Below, piece by piece: positions 8,883 through 18,036 of a DNA stretch of 64,000 nt. Within the stretch, counting starts at the first letter, position 1, and every line of letters begins with the position of its first letter. Both the position numbers and the translations under genes were made by a program. The DNA comes from Luidia sarsii. Taxonomy: Eukaryota; Echinodermata; Asteroidea; Paxillosida; Luidiidae. Below the pieces are notes generated by a model. The model was given only the letters and a program-made list of their open reading frames with translations. It made no database searches and had not been told where the DNA came from. The stretch spans positions 12,102,363 through 12,166,362 of the forward strand of contig OX465110.1 in assembly GCA_949987565.1 (NCBI GenBank), read 5' to 3'.

Positions 8883-9372
8883 TCTATGGCCATAGGTCTA
8901 CAATCAAAACCGATAAAATAGACATCCCTGTTGGGTATCACTTCAATCGCCCTGATCATTCGATATCAGATATGAGTGTACTGAGCATAGAATCCCTTGG
9001 TCACCGTAGTAATGCTGTCCGTCTTAGCCGTGAGAAAATGTGGATGAAGCGTCTTCGAACTATTCTACCACATGGTCTCAACATCCAGGAGGGTAATGAC
9101 TAACACCATGCAGCTTTCTGATAATCCTTCTTTTGTGTTCACTCCTTCACACTTCTCTCTTTGATCTTTCCCCCTCTTCTCACTAATCCCTACCCTACTC
9201 CTTGGCTTGCCCTTTGATCTCTCCCTACCAGCTTTACTCTTTGTCCTTTGTTTCTCATCCGTGTCCTATTCACTCTCTTCCCCCTTCCTTCGTGTACATG
9301 TATCTGGTTTGTCCTTGCCGCTCTGCGTTTGAGAAAGGTCCTGCTAGGATCGAAACGTCAGGCCCACTAAAT
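8883..9372 (+). mobile_element. PLE-3: short 3' fragment of a Penelope-like element
   Basis: It starts within the endonuclease at TATGGCCATAGGTCTACAAT and keeps the C-terminal part: VGYHFNRPDHSIS, then after a frame change S-L-G-H-R-S-N-A-V-R-L-S-R-E-K-M-W-M-K-R-L-R-T, with the stop at 9101-9103. The 3' pyrimidine region and ribozyme-like motif follow. Its 3' end abuts EGF duplication block 2, as the PLE-1 3' end abuts block 1. Confidence 0.85.
9325..9363 (+). ncRNA. Hammerhead-ribozyme-like motif, PLE-3
   Basis: TTGAGAA, stem II GGTCC/GGATC around TGCTA, GAAAC, GTC and AGGC. The upstream stem I arm is GCGT here, so stem I is weaker than in PLE-2 and PLE-4. Confidence 0.45.
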
Positions 9373-9384
9373 TTTAAGAAGTCA

Positions 9385-9885
9385 TTTTTTACTTTAATTC
9401 ATTTGCACATTTTACTTTGAATAAAACCAGCAGAAAAGGCTGACTTTCTTTCCATTTGTGATGAGTGATTGAGTCATATATTTGGTTGATAATAACAATG
9501 GACTCTTTGTTTTCTCTCCTTGTCCAGTGAATCCTTGCGCCTCATTGCCATGTCTAAACAAAGGCCGCTGCGTATGGAGCGATGACAAAATCTCATACAC
9601 TTGCATCTGTGCTGCTAACTTCACAGGGAATTTTTGTCAACACAATATTACAGGTAAGGTTTAACTCTCCATCGTATCACCATCATTGCCAAATCTATCA
9701 CACCAAATACATTCACTTTAATGGAGCTGCTGAACATCAACAATGGATACATTTGTCATGCCTTGTCGTTTTATTTGGAGTACTTTATTCATCAAATCGG
9801 AAGCACAGAAAAATTGTAATAAATCAACATATCTCTTTTGAGTCTGTTTGTTTCAGTAATTAATAAACGACTAGACTGGACTATA
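9385..9885 (+). repeat. EGF-exon duplication block, copy 2
   Basis: Partner of 5113-5635. The exon-to-exon distance is 4269 bp. The material between the copies is mostly mobile elements, so the original tandem duplication may have been shorter. Confidence 0.9.
9528..9653 (+). CDS. EGF-like domain exon, copy 2
   Basis: Same length (126 bp), phase (1-1), cysteine spacing and splice sites (CTCTCCTTGTCCAG acceptor, GTAAGG donor) as the exon at 5259-5384. Protein changes seen are Ser to Trp in RCVWSDD, Asn to Ile in DDKISY and His to Asn in FTGNFC. No stop or frameshift has accumulated, and some changes are silent, which suggests that both exons have been under selection or that the duplication is young. 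The two copies could be used in series or as alternatives in the same protein. The parent gene is unknown. Confidence 0.85.
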
Positions 9886-9890
9886 AACTT

Positions 9891-9954
9891 GTTCAGTCGG
9901 CAGCCTATCAGCTTAATGTAAATTCTCAGATCCAGAACTGGCTGCCGACTGAAC
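9891..9954. repeat. 15-bp perfect inverted repeat (64-nt hairpin)
   Basis: GTTCAGTCGGCAGCC (9891-9905) and GGCTGCCGACTGAAC (9940-9954) are exact complements separated by 34 nt. The size resembles a small hairpin RNA precursor or a terminal-repeat footprint. It lies between the end of EGF duplication block 2 and the 5' end of PLE-4. Confidence 0.8.
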
Positions 9955-10011
9955 TAAACGCACCAGCCGATGCCCTCACTGGAGAATGTGACCCAGACGA
10001 TTGGGCCATGT

Positions 10012-10440
10012 AATCATGGATCGCCAAAAATATATTGATGAAGCCAATCGCCAACTTAACAATCCCCAGCACTATAAATGTCTGGACTCTAAGCCCACTG
10101 GCAAATTTTCAGAGCAAATTCAGGAAGTTTTGGATGACATGCGAACACGTGATCATTTGAGTAAAAAAGCTCACAGATTTCTATCACCGATCAATTGTAG
10201 AACTGCCAGATTCTACCTTCTCCCGAAAATTCACAAGACCAACAACCCAGGCAGACCAATCATCTCTGGCAATGGTTAACCTACGGAACACATATCTCTT
10301 TTCATTGACTCTTTTCTCAAACCCTTAGTTCCCCAAATCCCCTCATACGTCAATGACACTCCCGACTTTCTGCGAAAGTTGGAAAGTGTCAAGGATCAAA
10401 TTCCTGCCACTGCCACTGCCATAATTGGTACCAATAAATG
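10012..10440 (+). pseudogene. PLE-4 reverse transcriptase, 5' part
   Basis: V-I-M-D-R-Q-K-Y-I-D-E-A-N-R-Q-L-N-N opens a frame that stays open to G-R-P-I-I-S-G-N-G (10279), where PLE-1's in-frame stop is absent (F-Y-L-L-P-K-I-H). A TAA at 10277-10279 follows. The next frame reads S-L-F-I-D-S-F-L-K-P-L-V-P-Q-I-P-S-Y-V, then L-R-K-L-E-S-V-K-D-Q-I-P-A-T. It ends at A-I-I-G-T, just before motif A, whose aspartate codon is lost at the insertion. Confidence 0.8.
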
Positions 10441-11436
10441 GTTTTCGACGATATAAGGACTTTTCTTCAAACTGAACAATGTGGACGAAAGTATCACACT
10501 AAAAGAGGTCTCAGTCACTTTCTCCACACCACAGACTATTAGAATAATCATAGAGAAGGTTGATCAAGCCTGTCACTTCCGTAAGATTACCCGGTTTTGT
10601 TGAAGTCCGCGGCGCACCGCGCAGTAAGCATCGTCACCTATTTTCGTCGGTGGTGTTTAGTAAGGTGTCCCAGTGCAGCCAAACGCAAAATAAATTCTTA
10701 AAATAACTCAAAATGCTGTGTGGCACTGTAAAATTCTTCCCTGTATGTTTTTTTGTGTTCATCTTTGTTTTTGTTTTTCCACACTGCTTCTAACACTTTC
10801 CTCAAATCATTCGTAATTTATGCTTAAAACGTACCGGTATTGGTCTTGTTGATGTCTTCTTTTATGACGTTTAAAAAAACCTCCACAATCCTCTTTCTCA
10901 CTGCTTCTTCAGTTATGACCTTTCCCAATGTCACTCCATTTCCTCCTTCTTGGTACTTTCTCTAGCTGCCCTTTTTTTTTTTTTTTTTTTAAAGCCTATT
11001 GGGCCATGTTACTTTTTGTCTTTGAATAATAATAAAAAAAATATTTTACAAATTATATAAGCGAGATGCTCTATAGGAGCCTCCATAGTTTTTACCCACA
11101 ACGGACTGCCTCAAGTTGCGTGATATATATTTTTTTCTACGGATGTTGGGGTTTGTTATGGTACACTCAGATTTTTTTAGGACCAACAATAAAGAAAACT
11201 GGAGCTTCGAAGCAACTGCCAATTTTGTACCAAGGAAAATAGACCCCAAAAGAGCAACTTTTTGAATCACACGAGTTTGGCCTACTGGAAAAGCCTTAAC
11301 TTTCCACATTTTCGGTGAGGGACAAGAGAAGGAAACCAACTGTAAGATACGAAGTCTGAGATTGTTATACGGAGTTGTTTTCATCGTGCGATGTGAGTTA
11401 GAAGGCTAAGCGTCAAAAACGTGTACCGTCGAAAAC
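10441..11436. mobile_element. 996-bp insertion in PLE-4 with 10-bp terminal inverted repeats
   Basis: GTTTTCGACG (10441-10450) and CGTCGAAAAC (11427-11436) are exact inverted repeats at the two edges of the sequence that interrupts PLE-4. No clear target-site duplication is seen, and about 20 bp of the retroelement around reverse transcriptase motif A are missing, so the insertion was accompanied by a deletion or is not a simple transposition. The interior has a T20 tract (10975-10992 region) and no recognisable transposase. A 112-codon frame on the - strand (11046-11384) shows no domain that I know. Confidence 0.55.
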
Positions 11437-11444
11437 GGGGGTTC

Positions 11445-12212
11445 CCACACTAACATCCCCCAGGAAGAAGGCATTCAAGCTTGCTCCTCGGCCCTGGCCA
11501 AAGGAAAACAGTCTTCTCCACCCATCTCCGACATAACCACCCTCATGAGGCTAGTGCTGGCCAAGAATAATTTCTCCTTTCTTGGCAAGCACTATCTTCA
11601 AGTGCATGACATTGCCATGGGCACGCGCATGGCTCCTTCCTTTGCCTTCCTCTTTATGGGTGACCTTGAGGAACGCATACTCAGTGAGGCTCCATGCCGT
11701 CCCTGGATTTGGTGGAGATACATAGATGACGTGTTCTTCATTTGGACTAGGGACAGTAGCAGCTTGAATGCGTTCTTTGACCACATCAATTCCTTCCATA
11801 GGACTATCAAATTCACATGGGAGCAGTCTCTCCAGCAGACCCACTTTCTGGACGTCACCGTCCGGAAAGACCTCAATACTCTCACTACTGACTTGTATTC
11901 TAAGCCCACCGACACTCATCAATATCTCCATGCCTCCAGTTGTCACCCCAGACACTGTAAGACTGGTTCTCGCCAAGTGAAGACTCGCCAAGTGAAGACT
12001 CTAGGTCTACTATCAAAACCGGTAAAATGGACACCCCTGTTTGGTATCACTTCAATCTCCCTGATCATTCGATATCAGATATGAGTGTACTGGGCATAGA
12101 ATCACTTGGTCACCGTAGTAATGCTGTCCGTCTTAGCCGTGAGAAAATGTGGATGAAGCGTCTTCGGACTATTCAACTACATGGTCTCAACATCCAGGAG
12201 GGTAATGACTAA
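11445..12212 (+). pseudogene. PLE-4 reverse transcriptase core fused to endonuclease tail
   Basis: After T-N-I-P-Q-E-E-G-I and a frame change, an open frame from the ATG at 11545 gives motif [15 protein letters not shown] (residues 26-39), motif C WRYIDDVFFIW (57-67, with the catalytic pair D61-D62) and FLDVTVRKD (101-109), then K-P-T-D-T-H-Q-Y-L-H. This is the only copy here with an intact YIDD box. Behind G-S-R-Q-V-K a 15 bp tandem duplication (CTCGCCAAGTGAAGA) marks a deletion that removes the linker and GIY-YIG core. The frame then meets the endonuclease C-terminus, where R-E-K-M-W-M-K-R-L-R-T and N-I-Q-E-G-N-D-stop (12212) are read in another frame. Not functional. Confidence 0.85.
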
Positions 12213-12482
12213 CACCATGCAGCTTTCTGATAATCCTTCTTTTGTGTTCAGTCCTTCACACTTCTCTCTGTAATCTTTCCCCTTCTTCTCACTAATCCAT
12301 ACCCTACTCCTTGCCCTTCTCTTTGATCTTTCCCCCTCCTCTCACTAATCCCTACCCTACTCCTTGCTCTTCCCTTTGATCTCTCCCTACCAGCTTCACT
12401 CTTTGTCCTTTGTTTCTCATCCGTGTCCTATTCACTCCCCCCTTCCTTCGTGTACATGTATCTGTTTTGTCCTTGTCACTCT

Positions 12483-12521
12483 GCCTTTGAGAAAGGTCCT
12501 GCTAGGATCGAAACGTCAGGC
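12483..12521 (+). ncRNA. Hammerhead-ribozyme-like motif, PLE-4
   Basis: Best of the four: stem I GCCT/AGGC, core TTGAGAA, stem II GGTCC/GGATC around TGCTA, GAAAC and GTC. The C3 and G8 positions differ from the hammerhead consensus, so self-cleavage is uncertain. Confidence 0.5.
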
Positions 12522-12644
12522 CCACTAAATTTTAAGATTTTTAACATTAATTAATTTATTTTTAAATAAAGAAATCAAACTAATTCATGCAGTCTTCACC
12601 GAGAAGGATCTCACGTGCACGTGCATGGGATAATAAGTAAACAT

Positions 12645-12978
12645 TCACGCAGGAACCGAAACGAAAACAATTCGGAAATTCTTGAAGCTGTCGATGTGGA
12701 ATACATGTATAGAGAAGGAACAGCACGTTCTTTCAGTATCCTTTCTCGGCTTTGAGCCGGTGAGTTTGACCCGCAAGTCCTCCTCCCAATCCTCCTTGGT
12801 GAAGCATGGAGGTAACGTGATCGCTACAGTACAAATCACATTCACATATACTTTCAATTTCTACTGAGTATTGGTAGCCGATTTTGAGAAATATCTCCAC
12901 TTTGATGGCCGCAGCCCACTTCCTAAGTAGCTCAGTTTTCTTCTTATTAGGAATTGCATGGAAAGTGCTTTCCAGCAT
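12645..12978 (-). pseudogene. Broken THAP domain on the - strand
   Basis: Reading the - strand from 12978, one frame gives STFHAIPNKKK then ELLRKWAAAIK, followed by CSDH (about 12822). After a 13 bp excess the adjacent frame continues FTKEDWEEDLRVKLTGSKPRK. Together these are the middle and end of a THAP zinc-finger (F-H-x-x-P, W-x-x-A-I, C-S-D-H-F, then the acidic/Leu/Lys tail). The first Cys pair is missing, because an unrelated A+T and CG palindromic stretch lies upstream (about 12985-13060). The 13 bp shift and the missing N-terminus make this a pseudogene or an exon remnant. THAP domains bind DNA in P-element-type transposases and in many host regulators. Confidence 0.6.
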
Positions 12979-12984
12979 TTCAAA

Positions 12985-13060
12985 ACCAAATCGTCATTAT
13001 TTCGAGCGCGAAATGTTTTCGTGCGCTCGGAATTATTTCGCGAAATTATTTCGTGGGCAT
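12985..13060. repeat. Cluster of ATTTCG palindromes
   Basis: CGAGCGCGAAA and TTTTCGTGCGCTCG form an 11 bp stem with one bulge (about 13003-13029). ATTTCGCGAAAT (13035-13046) is a perfect 12 bp palindrome, and ATTATTTCG recurs three times. Confidence 0.7.
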
Positions 13061-13357
13061 GAAATGATTTCTGGGACATCGCGTCTGTCGGCCTCGGCGC
13101 GTCTGTTTGCTGCCAAGGGCTCGAACCGATGATATTATGGCTCAGCACCGCGGACATTTTCACCCCCTCCTCATTTTGGAAATAATCGTCACTTCGTGTG
13201 CTGGTGCTGCTGCTCGATGGTGCTGCTGCTGAATTCTTCGTAAAGAAAGCCGTTTTCTTCCTATGGATCCGTCGGAATCGCGTTCAAAGATGTACGTCAT
13301 CAAGCTTATCGATCGATCGGCCCGTGACCTTTGTTTTGCAAATCGCGCATGATAATA
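13061..13357. other. Spacer with CTG triplets
   Basis: A short imperfect CTG-rich stretch lies at 13201-13232 (interrupted by TCGATGG). The palindrome ATCGATCGAT lies near 13308. No gene recognised. Confidence 0.5.
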
Positions 13358-13607
13358 TATGTGACCCGGCACAACGACATGAGGAATATCCCACCAAAAT
13401 ACATTTTGAGTAAACAACGCCTGAAGTTAAAGTATCTTCACAATTCGATTACAAATCAATTTTCTTTCTTTTTTATTTTTCGGAAATTTTAAGTATTAGA
13501 GGATATTATATTTTGATATCATTTGAAAGCTAATGGTATAATATTTCACATCATTAGAAAACCTCAAAATCTCAAAAGTGGGGTTATTCTTCATTATGCT
13601 GTGCCGG

Positions 13608-13975
13608 TGTCCTGCCAAAAAGTGTCCCTGCCAAAAAAATGTCCGCTCATTAGCATACTGATTGGTTAGCGTTAGGACTAGGATTAGGGTCGTTAGGGTT
13701 AGGGTTTGGATTAGAATTAGGATTGGGATTAGGATTAGGGTTAGGATTAGGGTTGTTTGGGTTAGGGTAAGCGTTACGGTTACAGTTAGGGTCCAACGGT
13801 ACCAAAGTGCCCAACGTTGCGTGTGTTAGGCCAGCAACCATACACAATGCGTGTGTAGTGCGCAACCATACCCCAACCACGGTGGTTGAATGTCATGCGT
13901 ATTGGACCAATCAGCGATCAGTATATATGCTAATGAGTGGACACTATTTGGCAGGGGACACTATTTGGCATGACA
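13608..13975. mobile_element. MITE-B with long terminal inverted repeats
   Basis: The left arm, 13608-13666, begins TGTCCTGCCAAAAAGTGTCC and ends CATTAGCATACTGATTGGT. The right arm, 13906-13975, is its inverted copy with a ~10 bp insertion near its inner end. Both arms contain two tandem words of the type GTGTCC-TGCCAAA. CCGG occurs directly on each side (13604-13607 and 13976-13979), a 4 bp target duplication. The interior is a telomere-like repeat followed by ~110 bp of unique sequence. Confidence 0.85.
13668..13795 (+). repeat. Telomere-like imperfect (TTAGGG)n inside MITE-B
   Basis: About twenty irregular units of TTAGGG, TTAGGA and TTGGGA. The length and irregularity argue against a true telomere; it is part of the MITE interior. 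Confidence 0.85.
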
Positions 13976-14085
13976 CCGGGTCACATAATGTTCAAGACTG
14001 AACACTTATATGCAACTAACACGTTAGCCAGGTTTATAAGGGGCATGGCCATTGGAGGCGGGCTCTGGATTTCGTGCGGCCATAG

Positions 14086-16613
14086 GGGTGCAGAACACTA
14101 AATAGAGCTCCCATTGAACACTGTACAAAAACACTCACTTTCAAAGTCAATTATCCCATGCCCAAAAGTCTCTCAGTTCTTGTAGCTATACTTAAAATTG
14201 TAGTTTGGACCTTCATCTCTCAGATTCTTTTCAATTTTAGTGCTCTTAGCCGATTAGATTTTTTGCTAATTACCCTCAGAAAAAAACACCCCCAAAATGT
14301 GTAGCCGTCCAAGCCGAATTTCTGCAAGGATTTTGGGATGGACCCCTCCACTTCCACAGCCAAATAGGGCCACATTTAAAGCCAGATATGGTCCAAATTA
14401 CATACCAAATTGAAGAGTGAACCCCCAGGTTGTCTTAAAATTCACTTGTTCTACAATGTATCAGTTAATTAGCCTCCAAAGACCCCTTATTAAAAACAAG
14501 TTCTGGGTACACACTTTATGATAATCAGCTCGGCGGAGCCATCTTGGATGGATTTTGTGCGCTGCACCCTATAAGGGGGCTAAACTTTAGAGTTGGGTCA
14601 CAAAATTGGGCTTAAAATGTGGCAGAGATGGTACTGATGCAACATGTGAAAATAAAATTGAAAAAAAGTATTGCGTTTGTCCGCAATGATTGAAAATGTG
14701 ATGGGTGGGGGCCCATGCCTTTGTGCACAGTCTGGCATGAAAAAAACCACTGCTTACGGAAGTATTTTAGTGTGCTGCACCCTTTACTCGCGACGAAATC
14801 CAAAAGCCCGCCGTCAACGGCCATGCCCCGTAATTTTAATCGGGTTCGCTAACATGTATCAGATGTCCGTAACTGTTGCGTAACACAAGTGGCCTTGTGT
14901 GGAAGACGCTCGCCTGCCAACGTGTAGGTTCGTGGTTCGATCCCGGGGGTATTTTTAACTTCTTTTTTTCTCAGCACGATAGTGCGGTATAAGGTGTTTA
15001 AAAAACTCCCGCAAACACCAACGTCGCATGTGGCGCATCTAGATGGGTCGCTGTGACGCTGGGACTGTCCTCGTAATCCAGGTTCGCGTCTTCGTACAGG
15101 GACACATGCGTTTGGTCGACTCGGCGGCCAAGGTCTAGGGGCCGCTGTGTTTCCTCCCTCACATGGCGCAGGGTCTACGGGCCTATATGGATGAGGACAG
15201 GGAAGGACGTGCGGTGGACCGGTACCGAGGCCTTAAGAGCTCTAATAGATCCGTGCACACGGGACGACCCTGGAGGTCCCGGGGATCTGAAAGCTTGGTC
15301 TGACACCGCATAACTTTTTTTCTCGCTACTTTGATTTTTTAAGTGTTTCGTGCTCGTTTTTTCTATTCATTTTTAGCTGTTTGGTCTTCCGAAACAGCTT
15401 TTGTTTTCGTTTTTTTTCTTCTATACATTTTGTTTTTTTCTCCCCTTTTTTTGTCCATCTGTTTCGGTCTTCCGAAACGGCTCTTGTCTTCGTTCTGTTT
15501 TGTTTTCTTATTCAAATTTTTTCTTAGTTGTTTCGGTCTTTCAAAAACAGCTCTTCTTTTCGTTTTTTGTAAATACGCCTTTTCACTTTTTTTTTAACGT
15601 GTAAGATATCCGAAACTGTTGCGTAACACAAAGTGTCCTTGTGTGAAAGACGCTCGACTGCCAACGTGTAGGTTCGTGGTTCGATCCCGGGGGTATTTTT
15701 CACTTATTTTTTTTCTCAGCACGACTGTGCTGTATAAGGTGTTTAAAAAACTCCCGCAAACACCAACGTCGCATGTGGCGCATCTCGATGGGTCGGTGTG
15801 ATGCTGGGACTCTCCTCGTAATCCAGGTTCGCGTCTCCGTATAGACCCGTCTTCGATGACGTCACGGTTTTGTTCATCGGCCATCTTGGATTACACACAT
15901 GAGCACGTCGTCACCGCCGTTACTAAGTCAGCTGTGCATACAAACAACTCCACATGCACGGCGGCAAGTTTTGAACTCGTCGTAGTTGTACTACTACTAC
16001 TACTGCGTACACTATAGTATATACTAGTTGTGCCATGGAGGAATCTCTTTTTATTCCTCCGTGGTTGTATCATGGATTGGAGGAACTTGTTTTGTTGAAA
16101 GATGATTAACTTTTGCGCTGTCCTTGGCTGTGGAAGCAGGGCTGATCGTGATAAGAAATATTTTGTATCGTTTACCCGCTGTACTGACAAGAGAAGGTGA
16201 CGCAACTCGTACACTTTCGCTAAAAAGATGGACGAAATGGTTGTCGCGGGTTAATTGTGTACGGATCTATTCCAGCAATAAAGCCGAGAATGTCGAGAGA
16301 ACTGTAATAAGCCGACCGTGCAGCATTCGAATTCGCCATGACGACCAACGTAACGTTAAACGAACACAAACGTGCGAGCGAAAGCGTGTGTATTTACTCC
16401 AAGATGGCGGATCTCGATGTGTCTAGTAGCAACGTGACGTCAGTAAGAAGGGTCTATAGCGCTTGTTTTGTAGTAGATATCTGTGTTACTATACGCCTAA
16501 GCCTAAGATTGACAAGCTCAGTGCCAGTGAGTACTGCAGCAGTTGGCAGCGTTCAGGCAACCTAGTTAAAGGATCACCGATAGAGGGCGCCCTGTACGCA
16601 AAATGACCCAAAA
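14086..16613 (+). repeat. Macrosatellite unit 1, short edge unit
   Basis: Lacks the 660 bp block: the sequence goes from CCACTGCTT directly to ACGGAAG at 14755/14756. The first 670 bp carry about ten differences from unit 2, but the remaining 1858 bp only two that I could see. It has no ATA at the 3 bp indel site (near 15185). THAP-like ORF start at 16102. Confidence 0.95.
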
Positions 16614-17282
16614 GGGTGCAGAACACTAAATAGAGCTCCCATTGAACACTGTACAAAAACACTCACTTTCAAAGTCAATTATCCCATGCCCAAAAGTCTC
16701 TCAGTTCTTGTAGCTATACTTAAAATTGTAGTTTGGACCTTCATCTCTCAGATTCTTTTCAATTTTAGTGCTCTTAGCCGATTAGATTGTTTGCTAATTA
16801 CCCTCCGAAAAAACACCCCCAAAATGTGTAGCCGTCCAACCGAATTTCTGCAAGGATTTTGGGATGGACCCCTCCACTTCCACAGCCAAATAGGGCCACA
16901 TTTAAAGCCAGATATGTCCAAATTACATACCAAATTGAAGAGTGAACCCCCAGGTTGTCTTAAGCTTCACTTGTTCTACAATGTATCAGTTAATTAGCCT
17001 CCAAAGACCCCTTATTAAAAAAAAAGTTGTGGGTACACACTTTATGATAATCAGCTCGGCGGAGCCATCTTGGATGTATTTTGTGTGCTGCACCCTATAA
17101 GGGGGCTAAACTTTAAAGTTGGGTCACAAAATTGGGCTTAAAATGTGACAGAGATGGTACTGATGCAACATGTGAAAATAAAATTGAAAAAAAGTATTGC
17201 GTTTGTCCGCAATGATTGAAAATGTGATGGGTGGGGGCCCATGCCTTTGTGCACAGTCTGGCATGAAAAAAAACCACTGCTT
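16614..17282 (+). other. Unit 2: left part, no gene recognised
   Basis: Contains GAGCCATCTTGGATG, a YY1-like site (17065-17073), and TGTGTGCTGCACCCTATAAGG (split: TGTGTGCTGCACC, CTATAAGG), which resembles TAGTGTGCTGCACCCTTTAC at 17955 on the far side of the 660 bp block. Open frames of up to 103 codons exist but match no family I know. They contain no domain and are paralleled by equally long frames on the other strand. Confidence 0.5.
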
Positions 17283-17942
17283 TAAAGAAGCCATAGGTAT
17301 ACACTTTTTTGACAACTGTATTGGGCTTATGAATAACTGAGAGTTCTGAACTTTGGTTAAGAAAGGAGAAGGGAATAGAAATCGTATTAATTTTTTCATC
17401 TTCATTATGTTGGAAATAATAACCAAGAGTCCAAATAATTATGAGGTCATTATATTTCATAAAAAAATTGTCACTTTGAGTATAATTCACGTGACATGAA
17501 TTGAAAGGTACCTGCTTGGAAAGAACTCGTTACTGTCACTTTATCAGCTGCCACGTAACATGGGTGTAAAGTTGTGGTTCTCCCCTTGCGGTTTAGAACA
17601 CGATTTTTGTCAACCATTCAATTTGCTGCTTCCCTCAATCTATATGATATCCGAATTGGTACCGTTTGATCAATGATCATCAGCTTCGGGTGGTCTTCAA
17701 TAATCATGTGTCGTTGTAATGCGTCACTTGACATTAAAGCTGCATTATTTTAACTGGGAAGAGTTATCGTATTGTACATGTTGCTTCAGGTTGAAACTTT
17801 GCTTGAGTTTAGAATCGACAATATTTAAGGTAAAATTTAACTGACATGACATGATTTTCACTTAAACCTCACTAACATTTTCACTTGAACAATTTTGTAC
17901 ATGCATGCCATCGTACTGCGCCATGCATAATAATTATGGCTT
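17283..17942 (+). repeat. Unit 2: 660-bp block absent from unit 1
   Basis: GCTT stands at its left junction (17279-17282) and at its right end (17939-17942); unit 1 has one GCTT at the same place. The block also has AAGCCATA at 17287-17294 and the inverse TATGGCTT exactly at its right end. The pattern fits either an insertion with a 4 bp duplication or a deletion in unit 1 between two GCTT copies. It is AT-rich, contains the palindromes TTGATCAA and TGATCA, and has no gene that I recognise. Confidence 0.8.
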
Positions 17943-18036
17943 ACGGAAGTATTTTAGTGTGCTGCACCCTTTACTCGCGACGAAATCCAAAAGCCCGCCG
18001 TCAACGGCCATGCCCCGTAATTTTAATCGGGTTCGC

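Larger units (their letters stand above)
10009..12530 (+). mobile_element. PLE-4: Penelope-like element with an inserted 996-bp element
   Basis: 5'-truncated at GTAATCATGGATCGCC (within the V-I-M-D motif). It runs through the reverse transcriptase, is interrupted by foreign DNA at 10441-11436, resumes at T-N-I-P-Q-E-E-G-I, keeps the YIDD box, then has a large internal deletion that joins the reverse transcriptase tail to the endonuclease C-terminus. The 3' pyrimidine region (12230-12440) and ribozyme-like motif are present. Confidence 0.85.
13360..13985. mobile_element. MITE-A, split by MITE-B
   Basis: The left terminal repeat TGTGACCCGGCACAACGACA, continuing TGAGGAATATCCC, is at 13360-13392. 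Its inverted partner is GGGGTTATTCTTCATTATGC, continuing TGTGCCGG (13580-13607), and then, after MITE-B, GGGTCACA up to 13985. Removing MITE-B and one CCGG restores a single right arm complementary to the left arm. A TA flanks each end (13358-13359 and 13986-13987), consistent with a TA duplication. Without MITE-B the element is about 255 bp, AT-rich inside and non-coding. Confidence 0.75.

Noticed and set aside
11046..11384. 112-codon frame on the - strand in the 996-bp insertion
   Set aside because: No known domain, no homolog recognised and no splice or start support.
13160..13417. 85-codon frame on the - strand
   Set aside because: It crosses the MITE-A terminal repeat and the CTG tract; not protein-like.
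13650..13880. Asn-Pro repeat protein on the - strand
   Set aside because: It is the translation of the telomere-like repeat inside MITE-B.
16686..16997. 103-codon + strand frame in every unit
   Set aside because: No recognisable domain; an equally open frame lies opposite it; absent as such from unit 1.
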